Assembly (NCBI RefSeq): GCF_000017625.1
Contig: NC_009712.1
Span: forward strand, 2,418,001-2,482,000
Reading direction: 5' to 3'
Source: Methanoregula boonei 6A8
GTDB lineage: Archaea; Halobacteriota; Methanomicrobia; Methanomicrobiales; Methanospirillaceae
DNA length: 64,000 nt
Shown: in pieces, positions 45,035-54,112 of the stretch
Position numbering within the stretch: the first letter of the stretch is position 1
Layout: each line of letters opens with the position of its first letter
The notes under the pieces: generated by a model
Seen by the model: only the letters and a program-made list of their open reading frames with translations
Databases searched by the model: none
What the model was told of the DNA's origin: nothing
Program-made: the position numbers and the translations under genes

Positions 45035-45880
45035 ATGAAAGTGATCAGCACGGAAAAATCTCAGGTCCTTGCCGCCCGGATCGCGGAAGCCCTGGGCGCA
45101 GCGACTGCCGATGTGAAATTCGCCCGGTTCCCGGATGGCGAGCTGTACCTTGCAGCGGGCGCACTTGACGATGAGACCGTCATTGTCGGCAGTGTGACCG
45201 ACAATGATGCCCTTGTCCAGCTGCTCCTGTTGATCGACGCCTGTGAGGGTTCAGACATCCATCTCGTCCTTCCGTACATGGCCTACGCCCGCCAGGACAA
45301 GAAGTTCAAGGATGGCGAACCGATCAGCGCCCGTGCAATTGCCCGCGTTTTTGGGCGGAATGTAGCCGACTGCATCACGGTCAACATCCACGAGCCGGAC
45401 GTGCTGAAATACTTTGGCGTGCCCACGCAGAACCTCTCACTTGCCCGGGATGTCGGGGCATACATCAGTTCCCTCGGCCTTGATAACCCGCTTATCCTTG
45501 CCCCTGACGATGGGGCACTCTCCTTTGCAAAGGGCGTTGCAGCTGCGGGAGGCTGGGACTGCGACAGCTTGGAGAAGACCCGGCTTTCCGGCTCAGAGGT
45601 AAGGATTGCACCCAAGAATCTCTCTTCCGCATCCCGTTCCGTGGTTATTGTCGATGATATTATTTCCACCGGCGGTACCATTGTCACTGCTGCCGGCATG
45701 CTGTACCAGCAGGGGGCAACTGAGGTCTACGCTGCCTGTGTTCACGGGGTCCTGATCGGCGGAGCATATGTGCGCCTCAAGGCGAGCGGAATAAAAGAGA
45801 TCTCCTGCAGCGACACAATCGAGCGGGCCTGCAGCTGGTTCTCGGCTGCTGATTGTATTGCGTCTGCCATCAGGAAGTAA
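45035..45880 (+). CDS. prs: Ribose-phosphate pyrophosphokinase
   Basis: 281 residues, the archaeal length. Makes PRPP from ribose-5-phosphate and ATP for purine, pyrimidine, histidine and cofactor synthesis. The FPDGELYL block, MAYARQDKKFKDGEPISARAIA (ATP-binding flexible loop) and PRPP-binding loop VIVDDIISTGGT are intact. The TAA is followed at once by the ATG of the nob1 gene, and gfcR follows soon after, so PRPP supply is co-encoded with a PRPP-sensing regulator. Confidence 0.95.
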   Translation: MKVISTEKSQVLAARIAEALGAATADVKFARFPDGELYLAAGALDDETVIVGSVTDNDALVQLLLLIDACEGSDIHLVLPYMAYARQDKKFKDGEPISARAIARVFGRNVADCITVNIHEPDVLKYFGVPTQNLSLARDVGAYISSLGLDNPLILAPDDGALSFAKGVAAAGGWDCDSLEKTRLSGSEVRIAPKNLSSASRSVVIVDDIISTGGTIVTAAGMLYQQGATEVYAACVHGVLIGGAYVRLKASGIKEISCSDTIERACSWFSAADCIASAIRK

Positions 45881-46369
45881 ATGACAGGGCAGGACATCAT
45901 AGGGCAAAAGGGCACAAAATGCATCCTTGATTCCTCGGTCTTTTTTGCGGATTACCCGGTGCAGGGCGAGTGCTACACTACACCTTTGGTGGTGGATGAG
46001 CTTCTGGACCTCAAAAGCAAATGCCGGTACGACCTGCTTGTTGCAGCCGGGCTCCGGGTACAGGCCCCGGAGGCCGGCGATCTTCTCCGGGTAAGGGAGA
46101 CCGCACGAAAAACCGGTGATCTTCCGGTGATATCGGCGACAGACTGCGACGTGCTTGCGCTTGCACTTGGCCTTTCTGCCACGATCCTCACTGACGATTT
46201 TGCGATCCAGAACGTGGCGGCAACCCTCAAAATTACGGTGCAGCCGCTCCGGCAGCGGGCGGCAAAACCGATCGCATGGAAGTACCGGTGCAGCGGCTGC
46301 GGCCGTTACTACAAGACCGACGGCGAGTGCCCGGTCTGCGGCGCAACAATCAAACGAAAACTTAAATAG
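45881..46369 (+). CDS. nob1: Nob1-like rRNA endonuclease (PIN domain and zinc ribbon)
   Basis: 162 residues. PIN nuclease domain with acidic residues in [27 protein letters not shown] and LTDDFAIQ, then a zinc ribbon CSGC...CPVC and a basic tail IKRKLK. Nob1 makes the final cut at the 3' end of 16S rRNA during small-subunit maturation. Starts directly after the prs stop. Normal archaeal length. Confidence 0.93.
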
Positions 46370-46389
46370 ATTACCACAAATCTTTTTTC

Positions 46390-46995
46390 ATGTCTTCCCT
46401 TGACGATCTGATTGCCCGGGCAAAACTCCTTTTATCCGAGGGTCACAGCCCCGGCCAGATTGCAGACGAGCTCTCACTCTCCATGGAAACGGTGACCTGG
46501 CTGTTGACCCAGGCAAATGGCGGATCGGCAGCACCAAAAGACGTTCATATTGACTGGACCGCAGTGAGCAGCCAGGCACCCCTGCTCGATGGGATTGCCC
46601 TCATGCTGCTGAACCGGTATTACGGTGCACAGAAAGACCCGGCCGCAGCATCTGCAGACGTGATCGTGGGCATTGCCCTCTCGGGGATTCCTCTTGCAAC
46701 GGTAATCTCGGTCCAGGAGGCTGCACAGCTTGCCATCTATCATCCTGCCAAGCAGAACGCAAGCGAGCACCCGGTTGGCTCGATCAGCGGGAACTTTGCA
46801 CCTGTGGCAAAGGAACGCTGCATCATTGTCGATGATGTGATCACATCGGGAAACACGATGAGGGAAGTTGTCAAATATCTCAAGAAGCACGGGGCAGTCC
46901 CGGTCGCTATCTGGGTTATCTTCGATAAGCGCGGCATCAGGGATATTGACGGGGTTCCGGTCTACTCGCTCTTCAAGATATCAAGGATCGACTAA
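46390..46995 (+). CDS. gfcR: GfcR-type transcription regulator (PRT fold)
   Basis: 201 residues. An N-terminal helix-turn-helix ([29 protein letters not shown], about 10-38) followed by an orotate-phosphoribosyltransferase-like domain with the PRPP loop [13 protein letters not shown]. In haloarchaea GfcR senses sugar-phosphate status and activates glycolytic genes; in methanogens it is annotated similarly or as OPRT-like regulator. Position after prs fits a PRPP-sensing role. It lacks the additional residues needed to be confident of true OPRT catalysis. Confidence 0.88.
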
Positions 46996-47113
46996 CCACA
47001 TTTTTCTGATCAAAGAGTTACAGGAATCCCATTGCGCGATCAGCAGTCTGTTTTTATCGATGCCCGCGATCCTGATCGGCTCGCCGCAGACGCAACAGAA
47101 CCCTTTACAGAAT

Positions 47114-47123
47114 GATATATATA
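47114..47123 (+). promoter_or_regulatory. TATA box of the thermosome gene
   Basis: gatatatata in the 170-base spacer; the expected transcription start is near 47145, leaving a short leader with gagg (47153-47156) seven bases before the ATG at 47164. A strong, canonical archaeal promoter, as expected for an abundant chaperonin. Confidence 0.7.
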
Positions 47124-47163
47124 GAAGTTCAATTCCACCTTTTACAGCATTAGAGGATCACCT

Positions 47164-48756
47164 ATGTTATCTGGTCAACCAATCATCATTCTCAAAGACA
47201 ATGTAGACCGTAATACCGGCAAGGAGGCACAGCGCTCGAATATCATGGCCGCAAAAGCGATTGCCGGAGCGGTCCGGACCACCCTTGGCCCCCGCGGCAT
47301 GGACAAGATGCTCGTCGGATCAACCGGCGACATTGTTATCACCAACGACGGTGCAACCATCCTCCAGGAGATCTCGGTCCAGCACCCCGGTGCAAAGATG
47401 GTCATCGAAGTGGCAAAGACCCAGGACGACGAAGTCGGCGACGGGACCACCACCGCGGTGGTCATTGCCGGCTCGCTCATGGAACAGGCAGAGTACCTCC
47501 TGGAGCAGGGTATTCACCCGACCGTGATCGCACAGGGCTACCGCCTGGGCATGGAAAAGGCACTCGAGATCACCGTGTCACTCTCGCACAAGGTCGATCC
47601 CAAGGACCGGAAAACCCTTGTAAAGATCGCTGACACTGCGATCACCGGAAAGTCCATCGAATCGGTCAAGGGAAAACTCGACGGCATCATCGTTGACGCC
47701 GTGATGGCCATTGCAGAGAAGACAAACGGCAAGTACCTCGCTGATGAAGACGATGTAATGATCAAGAAGCAGAAGGGCCGGGCCATGGACGATGCCGAGC
47801 TTGTCCGTGGAGTGATCCTTGACAAGAAACGCGTAAGCGAAGACATGCCAAAGAAGGTCTCCGGGGCAAAGGTCGCACTTATCGCAACTCCTTTGGAAAT
47901 CACAAAAACCCAGGTGAAGGCAAAGATCAAGATCTCAAGTGCCGACCAGATTGCGGCCTTCTCCGAGCAGGAACGGGCAACCTTAAAGAAACTCGCTGAC
48001 GCGATTGTGGATTCCGGCGCAAACGTGGTCTTCTGCCAGAAGGGTATCGCAGACCCGGTCCAGTTCTTCCTTGCAAAGAACGGCATCTATGCAGTTGAGG
48101 ACGTCCCCGAAAAAGACCTCAAGTACGCTGCCCGGGCACTCGGTGCAAATATCGTGAACAAGCCCGACGACCTGACCGCAAAGGATCTCGGCCATGCAGA
48201 GGTTGTCGAAGAGGACAACGATATCGATGTCACCAGGATCTCAGGCTGCAAGAACCCCAAGACGATCACCATCCTGCTGAGGGGTACAAGCGACTACCTG
48301 CTCGACGAGCTCGAGCGTGCAGTGGTTGACGGAACCCGCGTTGTTATGGACGCGATCGAGGACGGAACCTTTGTCGTTGGTGGCGGTGCAGTCGAGACCG
48401 AACTTCTCATGAAAATCCGGGAGTACGCCGAAACCGTCGGGGGCCGGGTCCAGCTGGCAATCGAAGGGTATGCAAAGGCATTCGAGACAATCCCCCGCAC
48501 CCTTGCAGAGAACTCAGGCTACAACCCCATTGACAAGCTCGTTGCACTCAAGAACGCCCATGCAAAGGGCAAGAAGAGTGCAGGACTCAATGTCTATACC
48601 GGGGAAATCGTGGATATGGCAGCGGAAGGCGTCATCGAACCGCTCCGGTCAAAGCGCCAGTCTATTGAGAGTGCATCCGAAACGGCCATCATGCTGATCC
48701 GCGTGGACGACATGATGATCACCCAGAACAAGCCGGCTATGCCCCCCATGGCATAG
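47164..48756 (+). CDS. thsA: Thermosome (group II chaperonin) subunit
   Basis: 530 residues. Folds proteins in a double-ring ATP-driven cage with a built-in lid. Typical blocks are all seen: [25 protein letters not shown] (variant with SN at its start), [44 protein letters not shown] and SGYNPIDKL. The C-terminus, NKPAMPPMA, is shorter than the Gly-Met tails of some thermosomes. Monocistronic; a T-rich stretch, tttttgtggtttctttt (48780-48796), may end the transcript. Confidence 0.96.
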   Translation: MLSGQPIIILKDNVDRNTGKEAQRSNIMAAKAIAGAVRTTLGPRGMDKMLVGSTGDIVITNDGATILQEISVQHPGAKMVIEVAKTQDDEVGDGTTTAVVIAGSLMEQAEYLLEQGIHPTVIAQGYRLGMEKALEITVSLSHKVDPKDRKTLVKIADTAITGKSIESVKGKLDGIIVDAVMAIAEKTNGKYLADEDDVMIKKQKGRAMDDAELVRGVILDKKRVSEDMPKKVSGAKVALIATPLEITKTQVKAKIKISSADQIAAFSEQERATLKKLADAIVDSGANVVFCQKGIADPVQFFLAKNGIYAVEDVPEKDLKYAARALGANIVNKPDDLTAKDLGHAEVVEEDNDIDVTRISGCKNPKTITILLRGTSDYLLDELERAVVDGTRVVMDAIEDGTFVVGGGAVETELLMKIREYAETVGGRVQLAIEGYAKAFETIPRTLAENSGYNPIDKLVALKNAHAKGKKSAGLNVYTGEIVDMAAEGVIEPLRSKRQSIESASETAIMLIRVDDMMITQNKPAMPPMA

Positions 48757-48899
48757 ATCCGGATAAAATATCACTTCCATTTTTGTGGTTTCTTTTAAGC
48801 CGGGGATCTGCATGCAATCTCTGTGCACCACCCCGTATAGGCCGAAAGAAGAGAGATAACTATTAGTGGCATTGCAAAGAAAATAATCTAAAAACCGGT

Positions 48900-48984
48900 G
48901 CCGAGGTAGTCTAGCCCGGGAAGGCGGTAGCCTCGAAAGCTACTGGCGCTTCGCGCCTCGGGAGTTCAAATCTCCCCCTCGGCG
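48900..48984 (+). tRNA. tRNA-Ser (anticodon CGA)
   Basis: 85-base class II tRNA. The acceptor stem gccgagg (48900-48906) pairs with cctcggc (48977-48983) with discriminator G; the anticodon arm gtagc-ctcgaaa-gctac places CGA in the loop; there is a long variable arm (ggcgc-ttc-gcgcc); and the T arm is gggag-ttcaaat-ctccc. CCA is not encoded. A T-rich tail (ttcttttaaaaacgattttt) follows. Reads UCG codons. Confidence 0.96.
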
Positions 48985-49175
48985 TTCTTTTAAAAACGAT
49001 TTTTCATTCGGGGTTTCTTCATCAGCACCCGCTGACAGGAGAGAACGGCCAGTCCAAAATCCCTTTTGGCTCGTGATCTCGTTTGTGTGATTTCGCCACA
49101 GGTTATGCCTTCGATGAAGAAATCTATATATATTTTATGATTTTAGTATATACTTAATCAAGAAACTCTATTCAC
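48985..49175. promoter_or_regulatory. tRNA terminator and promoter of the phospholipase-like gene
   Basis: The left end holds T-tracts suited to terminate the tRNA. At 49145-49154 is the palindrome agtatatact; its centre is about 26 bases before the ATG at 49176, implying a leaderless transcript. ctatatatatttta lies at 49124-49137. The same two elements recur together at 54709-54738. Confidence 0.5.
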
Positions 49176-49892
49176 ATGGTCCGCACTGTTGAGAACTGGA
49201 CAGAAACGACACATCTTGACCTCACCGATATTGCAGCGCTCCGCATGGGACTTTCCCGTTCCCAGCGGGAGGTGCTCTGTTCGAGCATAATGGTGCCGGA
49301 CCGGTGGGGAACGCTGGAGAAGATACGCCATTACATGCCGCTTTGTTCCATCTTTGCCGGTGAACTGACACGGGATGCCATCCGAACCGTGCGACGGGTC
49401 CCCGACCAGATGGCAGGGCTGGAAAAACTCGGCTATGCGATGCACTTCCTCCAGGACGCAGGAAACCCATGGCACGGCCGGCCTCTTCTCCCTTCGTGCC
49501 AGAAAAACCATACGATGTACGAAGAGTATGTGGCACGGAATATGCGGGATGGGTTTTGTTTCCGTAACTCTCTTTTGGATACACCGGACCGGTGGATCCT
49601 CCACCCCCTCTTCACCGAAAGGATTGGGGAGGGGGCTGCGTACCTGGCCAGGCATGCAGTAAGACATTTCGCCTTTCTGGATACCTGCATCCGGACCGAC
49701 CGGAAATGGCAGGAGAGCGAGGAGGTTGCCCGGGTGACCCGGTCCCTTCTTGCTGCATGCCTGCAGATGTGCGAGACACAGATCCATTCGTTTTCGATCC
49801 GGGCAGAGTCTCAGGCAGTTCGATCGATCCGCCTGCCGGTTGCGGTAACCTGGACATTCCTTGGATCCGATGAACGGAGACTTGCGATCTAA
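49176..49892 (+). CDS. Zinc-dependent phospholipase C/P1-nuclease-like protein
   Basis: 238 residues. A helix bundle with the metal-ligand pattern H90-x3-D94-x5-H100 (MHFLQDAGNPWH) and H112-x4-E117 (HTMYEE) resembles zinc-dependent phospholipase C and S1/P1 nucleases, where such residues hold a three-zinc cluster. There is no signal peptide, unlike bacterial secreted enzymes, so it would act inside the cell unless exported otherwise. Substrate could be phospholipid or nucleic acid. Start is the ATG placed 26 bases after a palindromic TATA. The glycosyltransferase-like gene follows after 24 bases, so they may be cotranscribed. Confidence 0.7.
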   Translation: MVRTVENWTETTHLDLTDIAALRMGLSRSQREVLCSSIMVPDRWGTLEKIRHYMPLCSIFAGELTRDAIRTVRRVPDQMAGLEKLGYAMHFLQDAGNPWHGRPLLPSCQKNHTMYEEYVARNMRDGFCFRNSLLDTPDRWILHPLFTERIGEGAAYLARHAVRHFAFLDTCIRTDRKWQESEEVARVTRSLLAACLQMCETQIHSFSIRAESQAVRSIRLPVAVTWTFLGSDERRLAI

Positions 49893-49916
49893 ACAATCTG
49901 TGAAGGTGAAAAACAG

Positions 49917-51005
49917 ATGGGATCCGTATTTGTATCTCCCTTAAACTGGGGGCTTGGCCATGCATCGCGAGACCTGCCCATTATCCGCGAACTGCTCCGT
50001 TGCGGGCACGAGGTCACTATTGGTGCCAGCGGAAATGCCCTTGCATTTCTTAAAAGGGAATGCCCGGAATGCAGTTTTATCCTGTTCGAGGACTACCCGG
50101 TTCCCCACAACAACGGCATGATATTTTTGCCAACCTATACGGCATACATTCCCACACTCATTAACGCTTATGTTTCAGAGCGCAGAAAGGCAGAAAAAAT
50201 ATTTTCGCAAAATGCGTTCGATCTCATCATCAGTGATTCGCGATCGGGCGTCTATTCCGACAGGATCCCGTCGATCCAGATCACCCACCAACTCCACCAG
50301 AGCCTGCCCCTCATTGCCTGGCCGCTTGAACTGCTTGGGGTGTACATACAGGCGGATGCATTTTCCAAGTTTGAACGGATTGTAGTGCCGGACAATGAAC
50401 CAGACAAGGAAGCCCTCGCAGGAAAACTCTCCCGCACCACACTTGTTCCCAGCCTCCGCGACAGGATCTATTATTGCGGAATTCTGGCAAGCGTGAAAAA
50501 AGAACCGACAAAAAAAGATATTGACTATCTTGTCGTCATCTCCGGCATGGAGCCCCAGCGGACGGCTCTTGAAAAGATCTTACTCAGGCAGGTTTCCCAT
50601 CTCCCCGGGAAAAAAGTGGTGCTGCTGGGAAAACCCTCAGTTGACCAGAAAAAAATCCTGGATGATAGAACGGAGATCTACTCGTTCATATCCGGCGAAG
50701 AAAAATCCCGGCTCATGTCACGGGCCCGGTTTATTATCTGTCGTTCGGGGTATACCACCATGATGGATATCGCCGAGGCAGGAATAAAAAATGGGCTCTT
50801 TATCCCGACACCCGGGCAGTGGGAGCAGGAGTACCTCTCCCGTTATTACGAAGACGAGGGGTGGTTTCTCTCCCGGAGCCAGTACGGGCTCAGGCTCGCC
50901 CGGGACGTGGCCCGGGCCGACAAATTTTCCGGATTTCCCGCGATGGTGACAACAGACGAGAACGTCCGCCGGTTGTACCGGGACGTGTTTTCAGAGTATC
51001 TCTAA
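49917..51005 (+). CDS. MurG-like (GT28-type) glycosyltransferase
   Basis: 362 residues with the GT-B two-domain look. N-terminal SPLNWGLGHASRDLPIIREL resembles the GxGGH-type acceptor loop of MurG-family enzymes. The C-terminal donor-binding half includes KKVVLLGKPS, then RARFIICRSGYTTMMDIAEAG and IPTPGQWEQEYLSRYYEDEG, matching the UDP-sugar site region. It probably transfers a sugar to a lipid or surface polymer; the sugar is unknown. Ribosome site AAGGTG lies upstream. The adjoining upstream gene encodes a phospholipase-like protein, suggesting lipid or envelope metabolism, by inference. Confidence 0.8.
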   Translation: MGSVFVSPLNWGLGHASRDLPIIRELLRCGHEVTIGASGNALAFLKRECPECSFILFEDYPVPHNNGMIFLPTYTAYIPTLINAYVSERRKAEKIFSQNAFDLIISDSRSGVYSDRIPSIQITHQLHQSLPLIAWPLELLGVYIQADAFSKFERIVVPDNEPDKEALAGKLSRTTLVPSLRDRIYYCGILASVKKEPTKKDIDYLVVISGMEPQRTALEKILLRQVSHLPGKKVVLLGKPSVDQKKILDDRTEIYSFISGEEKSRLMSRARFIICRSGYTTMMDIAEAGIKNGLFIPTPGQWEQEYLSRYYEDEGWFLSRSQYGLRLARDVARADKFSGFPAMVTTDENVRRLYRDVFSEYL

Positions 51006-51023
51006 ACAAGGAGTGAGTAACAA

Positions 51024-51317
51024 ATGCAGACACAATCTCATGAAATGACTGTACAGGATCAGGGCAGCAGGGAACCGGCTGCCCTTGTAGCCCGGACTAT
51101 GGACACGCTCGCCCTTACCTGGAGCATCGGGATTGGTATCGGCTACCTTTTTCTTATCTCGTTGATCTGCTGGATCGGGTACCGCTGTTTTCTTGTCTAC
51201 CATGCCGGTATTTCCGGAGACTACCCGTTTATCACCGCAGAACTCGGAACTGATCTGCTCATAGTTGCTGCGTATTTTGGCATCGCACTTGTCCTCCGGA
51301 AAATGGGTTATATCTGA
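51024..51317 (+). CDS. Small membrane protein, unknown
   Basis: 97 residues with two membrane helices (about 31-53 and 73-90) and a polar 25-residue N-terminus. AGGAG lies ten bases before the ATG. It follows the glycosyltransferase by 18 bases and is probably in the same transcript. No family recognised. Confidence 0.6.
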   Translation: MQTQSHEMTVQDQGSREPAALVARTMDTLALTWSIGIGIGYLFLISLICWIGYRCFLVYHAGISGDYPFITAELGTDLLIVAAYFGIALVLRKMGYI

Positions 51318-51340
51318 TATTGGCGGGCCGGAAAGGTACA

Positions 51341-51372
51341 AAAATATATATTTTTTCACCAAGTCTATATAG
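51341..51372 (+). promoter_or_regulatory. Palindromic TATA region before the zinc-ribbon gene
   Basis: aaaaatatatattttt (51341-51356) is a perfect 16-base palindrome; ctatatag follows at 51365-51372, 66 bases before the GTG start of the next gene. The second element and its flank match 60257-60283 before a histidine kinase gene. Confidence 0.45.
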
Positions 51373-51430
51373 TTTGAAGACAAAATACTGATCGGAAGAA
51401 CGCACGTATTCCTCTTCCGGAGCGATTCCC

Positions 51431-51772
51431 GTGATCAGTTCATACCGAATCCACCAGGAACAGATTAAAAAAGTTGAAGAGAGCCTGAGAGCACCCTACC
51501 GGCGCACCCGGACAGGACAGGGCGTTTATGAAATTCCGGGCTGGGCAACGGTACAGGAAAAACAACCGCTCGCACGGGGCTCCATCCAGCTCCGGCAGCA
51601 GAGTATGCTCCGAGGGAAGCGGTCACAAAAACCGGAGTCCCCGAACCTGCCGCCACCCCCGGTTCCTGCGATGAGATGTGTGCGGTGCAATTCCCGTATT
51701 CATGAGATGGACTACCTCTATACAAAAAAGACCGGGTTGTGCATTCCCTGCTGGGAAGAACAGGAGGCATAA
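51431..51772 (+). CDS. Small zinc-ribbon protein, unknown
   Basis: 113 residues from a GTG start. N-terminal charged and Gln-rich region, Pro-rich linker (LPPPPVPA), then a C-terminal Cys4 ribbon (CVRC near 83 and CIPC near 104). It could bind nucleic acid or protein; no closer family. The short basic protein gene follows one base after its stop, so they are a pair. Confidence 0.6.
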   Translation: MISSYRIHQEQIKKVEESLRAPYRRTRTGQGVYEIPGWATVQEKQPLARGSIQLRQQSMLRGKRSQKPESPNLPPPPVPAMRCVRCNSRIHEMDYLYTKKTGLCIPCWEEQEA

Positions 51773-51773
51773 T

Positions 51774-51929
51774 ATGGCAATAAAAAAGAAGAAAGCATAC
51801 AAGGCCCCGGCATCTCCTGTAGTAAAGGAGTCATTTTCCGGCCGGACCGGGACCGGTACGCCCGCACCTGAGAATCTCCTTGACCGGGTAAAAGCCTATT
51901 TCATTCCTGGCAAAATTGCCGAAACGTAA
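51774..51929 (+). CDS. Short basic protein, unknown
   Basis: 51 residues beginning MAIKKKKAYKAPASP, ending with a hydrophobic-acidic tail (LDRVKAYFIPGKIAET). The frame is open upstream over the zinc-ribbon gene, but the ATG at 51774 with AGGAGG nearby (51761-51766) is the sensible start. Basic N-terminus suggests nucleic-acid or ribosome contact. Not recognised. Confidence 0.55.
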   Translation: MAIKKKKAYKAPASPVVKESFSGRTGTGTPAPENLLDRVKAYFIPGKIAET

Positions 51930-52048
51930 AGAGCCGGTTTCCCCGGAGATGCACAAAATTGGGGGAGAGATCTTGCCTTCATCCCGATCCATCCAAAAGG
52001 AAAATGCCTGCAGCCAATTTGATGCGATTGTTGCAGGCAGGAAAAACG

Positions 52049-53083
52049 TTATTTTCCGGAAGATTTCCGGCGCAGCGACTGGTCTTCTTCCACAATGTAG
52101 TTGATCACGTTCTCGGAGATATCTGCTGAGTATTCTCCGGCCCTCCGTATGCTTTCGGAGATATAGCCAACCGAGATCGCCGCGATGGTGTCCTGCTTGA
52201 ACGCCATATTGCTGATGTCCCCGCAGACATGTTCCAGCGCCGAGACCGACTCGATGGTCTTGTGGGCCTCACGGATATCCGCATTGAAAAATGAGATGAT
52301 GCTCTTGTCAAAGATCTGCATGGAAAGGATACTGGCTTTCTTGAGGGCTGCCACAACCTTTGGATCGAGATCGGCATCCAGCACCGGCTGGGCGTTCTCT
52401 GCAATCCGTACGGCGTGATCCCCGATCCGCTCGATGATCTTGCCGATCAGGTGGTAATACATGGCCATGCCCACCGGGACCTCCATCTTCCTTGAAAGGG
52501 AGGGGTTCTGCATGATCATGTTGGTCTGGCGGGCGATCAGCCAGTTAAGCCGGTCTGAGTCCATATCCCGGTTGATCACGTCACTGGCAAGGGTGTGGTT
52601 GTGCGTCTCGAGTGCAGTAATCGCATCCTCGTGCATGTTTCTTACGATGACAAACATCCTCTTGATGGTGTTGTCAAAGGGCATCTCAGCGGGATTGAGG
52701 AGATCCTTTATCGTAATGAGAGTGTCCGTCTCCTCTACAACCTCCTGCCCGATGGTCATCTGGGTAAAATCCCGCACAACGGTCCGGACAAACGGGGGAA
52801 AACGCTGCTTCGAGCTGATCCGGATCGCGGTAAACCCGGTGATATATGTCCCAATCAGGATCCGGAAGAGAAACGAGGGGTCCGTGATATGCCCGATATC
52901 GATCTCCTTGACCCGCTGGATCGGCTCATCGGTGGTTTTCTTCGTGACCAGCAGCGTTCCGTCCGGCTGCGCAATCAACCCGACAGGATCGTTTTTCTTA
53001 ATCCGCATTTCCTGCACCCAGTCTTTGGGCAGCGTAACAACAAACGATGACCCCCCGGTCATCTGTACCCGGCGTATTTCCAT
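52049..53083 (-). CDS. PhoU-type regulator with AbrB/SpoVT N-terminus
   Basis: 344 residues. The N-terminal 45 residues form a SpoVT/AbrB-like DNA-binding strand (RRVQMTGGSSFVVTLPKDWVQEMRIKKNDPV). The rest has two helical PhoU-type repeats (for example MFVIVRNMHEDAITALE and IGKIIERIGDHAVRIAENAQ). Archaeal proteins of this build are annotated as phosphate-uptake regulators; they probably bind DNA and sense the phosphate transporter. No pst genes are in the window. Divergent from the phosphatase-like gene, with the two promoters in the shared 149-base spacer. Confidence 0.87.
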   Translation of the reverse strand: MEIRRVQMTGGSSFVVTLPKDWVQEMRIKKNDPVGLIAQPDGTLLVTKKTTDEPIQRVKEIDIGHITDPSFLFRILIGTYITGFTAIRISSKQRFPPFVRTVVRDFTQMTIGQEVVEETDTLITIKDLLNPAEMPFDNTIKRMFVIVRNMHEDAITALETHNHTLASDVINRDMDSDRLNWLIARQTNMIMQNPSLSRKMEVPVGMAMYYHLIGKIIERIGDHAVRIAENAQPVLDADLDPKVVAALKKASILSMQIFDKSIISFFNADIREAHKTIESVSALEHVCGDISNMAFKQDTIAAISVGYISESIRRAGEYSADISENVINYIVEEDQSLRRKSSGK

Positions 53084-53232
53084 CCTGATTCCACCTCACG
53101 AATAGAGTGATATGATAAATATGCTCAACTCTGTTTTCTTTTTCTTCGTATATATAACTGCATAGTTTATGTCGAAAAACTGTATATGAATTTAAGATAA
53201 TAGTCCGGTGGAATATCAAAAGCGGTGAATAC
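53084..53232. promoter_or_regulatory. Divergent promoter: PhoU-type regulator and phosphatase-like gene
   Basis: tatataac (53150-53157) is TATA-like for the minus strand and gtatatgaat (53184-53193) for the plus strand. Between them catagttt ... aaaactgtat is an imperfect inverted repeat that could be an operator for the PhoU-type AbrB protein. Confidence 0.45.
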
Positions 53233-53742
53233 GTGAGAGCAGATACGAAAAATCAGACGGTTATCTTTGTCTGCTCTTTTAATTCGGTCAGGTCGCCCAT
53301 TGCAGAAGGGTTTCTCCGTGAGAAAGGCGCCGGGAAATACAGCGTTTGTTCAGCAGGCATTGCACCGATCCGGGTGCGCCCCGGCGCAATCAGGGTCATG
53401 CAGGAGATAAATATCGATATTTCCGGCCACACCCCTGCTTCCCTCTATCAGTACCGGAATCAGGAGTATGACTACGTAGTCACTCTCTGCGATAATGTCC
53501 GTACGACGGCCCAGGAAGTACTGCAGGGAGGGGACAGGTTTATTCACCGGAACTTCGTCAGCCCCCAGGAGATCGGGAAACCACCTGACGAAACTCTTGC
53601 AGATTACCGGCGGGTGCGGGATGAGATCGGGCTCTGGATCGAAGAGATCTTCCCGCAACCAGGGCAGGATTTCCCGAAGGGTACCGGTATAAATAGCCCG
53701 GATCGGGCAACGACACAACAGCGTACATACGGACCACCGTAA
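53233..53742 (+). CDS. Low-molecular-weight phosphatase/arsenate-reductase-fold protein
   Basis: 169 residues from GTG. The P-loop CSFNSVRS (C14-x5-R20) at the N-terminus is that of LMW protein-tyrosine phosphatases and thioredoxin-type arsenate reductases. The later region FVSPQEIGKPPDETLADYRRVRDEI lines up with ArsC FDDP...RVRDEI, but the general-acid Asp of the DP step is replaced (VSP). Catalysis may therefore be weakened, or the acid supplied elsewhere. A 30-residue C-terminal tail is extra and Gln/Pro-rich. Role in arsenate resistance or in phosphate signalling cannot be decided; divergent partner is PhoU-like. Confidence 0.78.
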   Translation: MRADTKNQTVIFVCSFNSVRSPIAEGFLREKGAGKYSVCSAGIAPIRVRPGAIRVMQEINIDISGHTPASLYQYRNQEYDYVVTLCDNVRTTAQEVLQGGDRFIHRNFVSPQEIGKPPDETLADYRRVRDEIGLWIEEIFPQPGQDFPKGTGINSPDRATTQQRTYGPP

Positions 53743-53783
53743 ATGAAGATCCAAAAAAACAGGGCCAAAATCAGGGAGGGGAA

Positions 53784-53978
53784 ATGACCTATACCTCATC
53801 ATCGAACATGCTCAACCTGGACGGGCCGCTCATCCAGATATTTCTGGGATTCCTGCTCGCAATCATCGGGTGTGTCCTCATGATAAGCGCACCGGAATAT
53901 TCGGAAGTTTCGTACCTTCTTTTCCTTATCGCAGGAGCTCTGGTAGCGCTCTCCATGATCTTCCTTGCGAGTGCCTGA
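53784..53978 (+). CDS. Small two-helix membrane protein, unknown
   Basis: 64 residues; helices near 14-34 and 42-62 around a short acidic loop. GGAGGGG lies about six bases before the ATG at 53784, a strong ribosome site. Possibly cotranscribed with the phosphatase-like gene 41 bases upstream. No family recognised. Confidence 0.6.
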   Translation: MTYTSSSNMLNLDGPLIQIFLGFLLAIIGCVLMISAPEYSEVSYLLFLIAGALVALSMIFLASA

Positions 53979-53999
53979 AAAGAATCGTAACAATAGAGG

Positions 54000-54027
54000 T
54001 TTTCAAATAAATATATACATTTGAAAA
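54000..54027 (+). promoter_or_regulatory. TATA box inside a perfect inverted repeat
   Basis: ttttcaaat (54000-54008) and atttgaaaa (54019-54027) are perfect 9-base arms flanking aaatatatac, a TATA box. A protein on this repeat would exclude TBP, so it is a repressor operator candidate for the membrane-protein gene at 54113. A second palindrome tgcccgggca (54043-54052) follows near the expected transcript start. Confidence 0.6.
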
Positions 54028-54112
54028 ATAACTATGTTGATAGTGCCCGGGCATAGCCCGAATATCCAGCTAGCACAGATACCGTGAGCTGGCAACCAAA
54101 CGTATCGTACCC

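Noticed and set aside
51916-52104. 62-codon open frame after the short basic gene
   Set aside because: Overlaps the end of the PhoU-type gene on the other strand and the preceding gene; no ribosome site or protein-like pattern.
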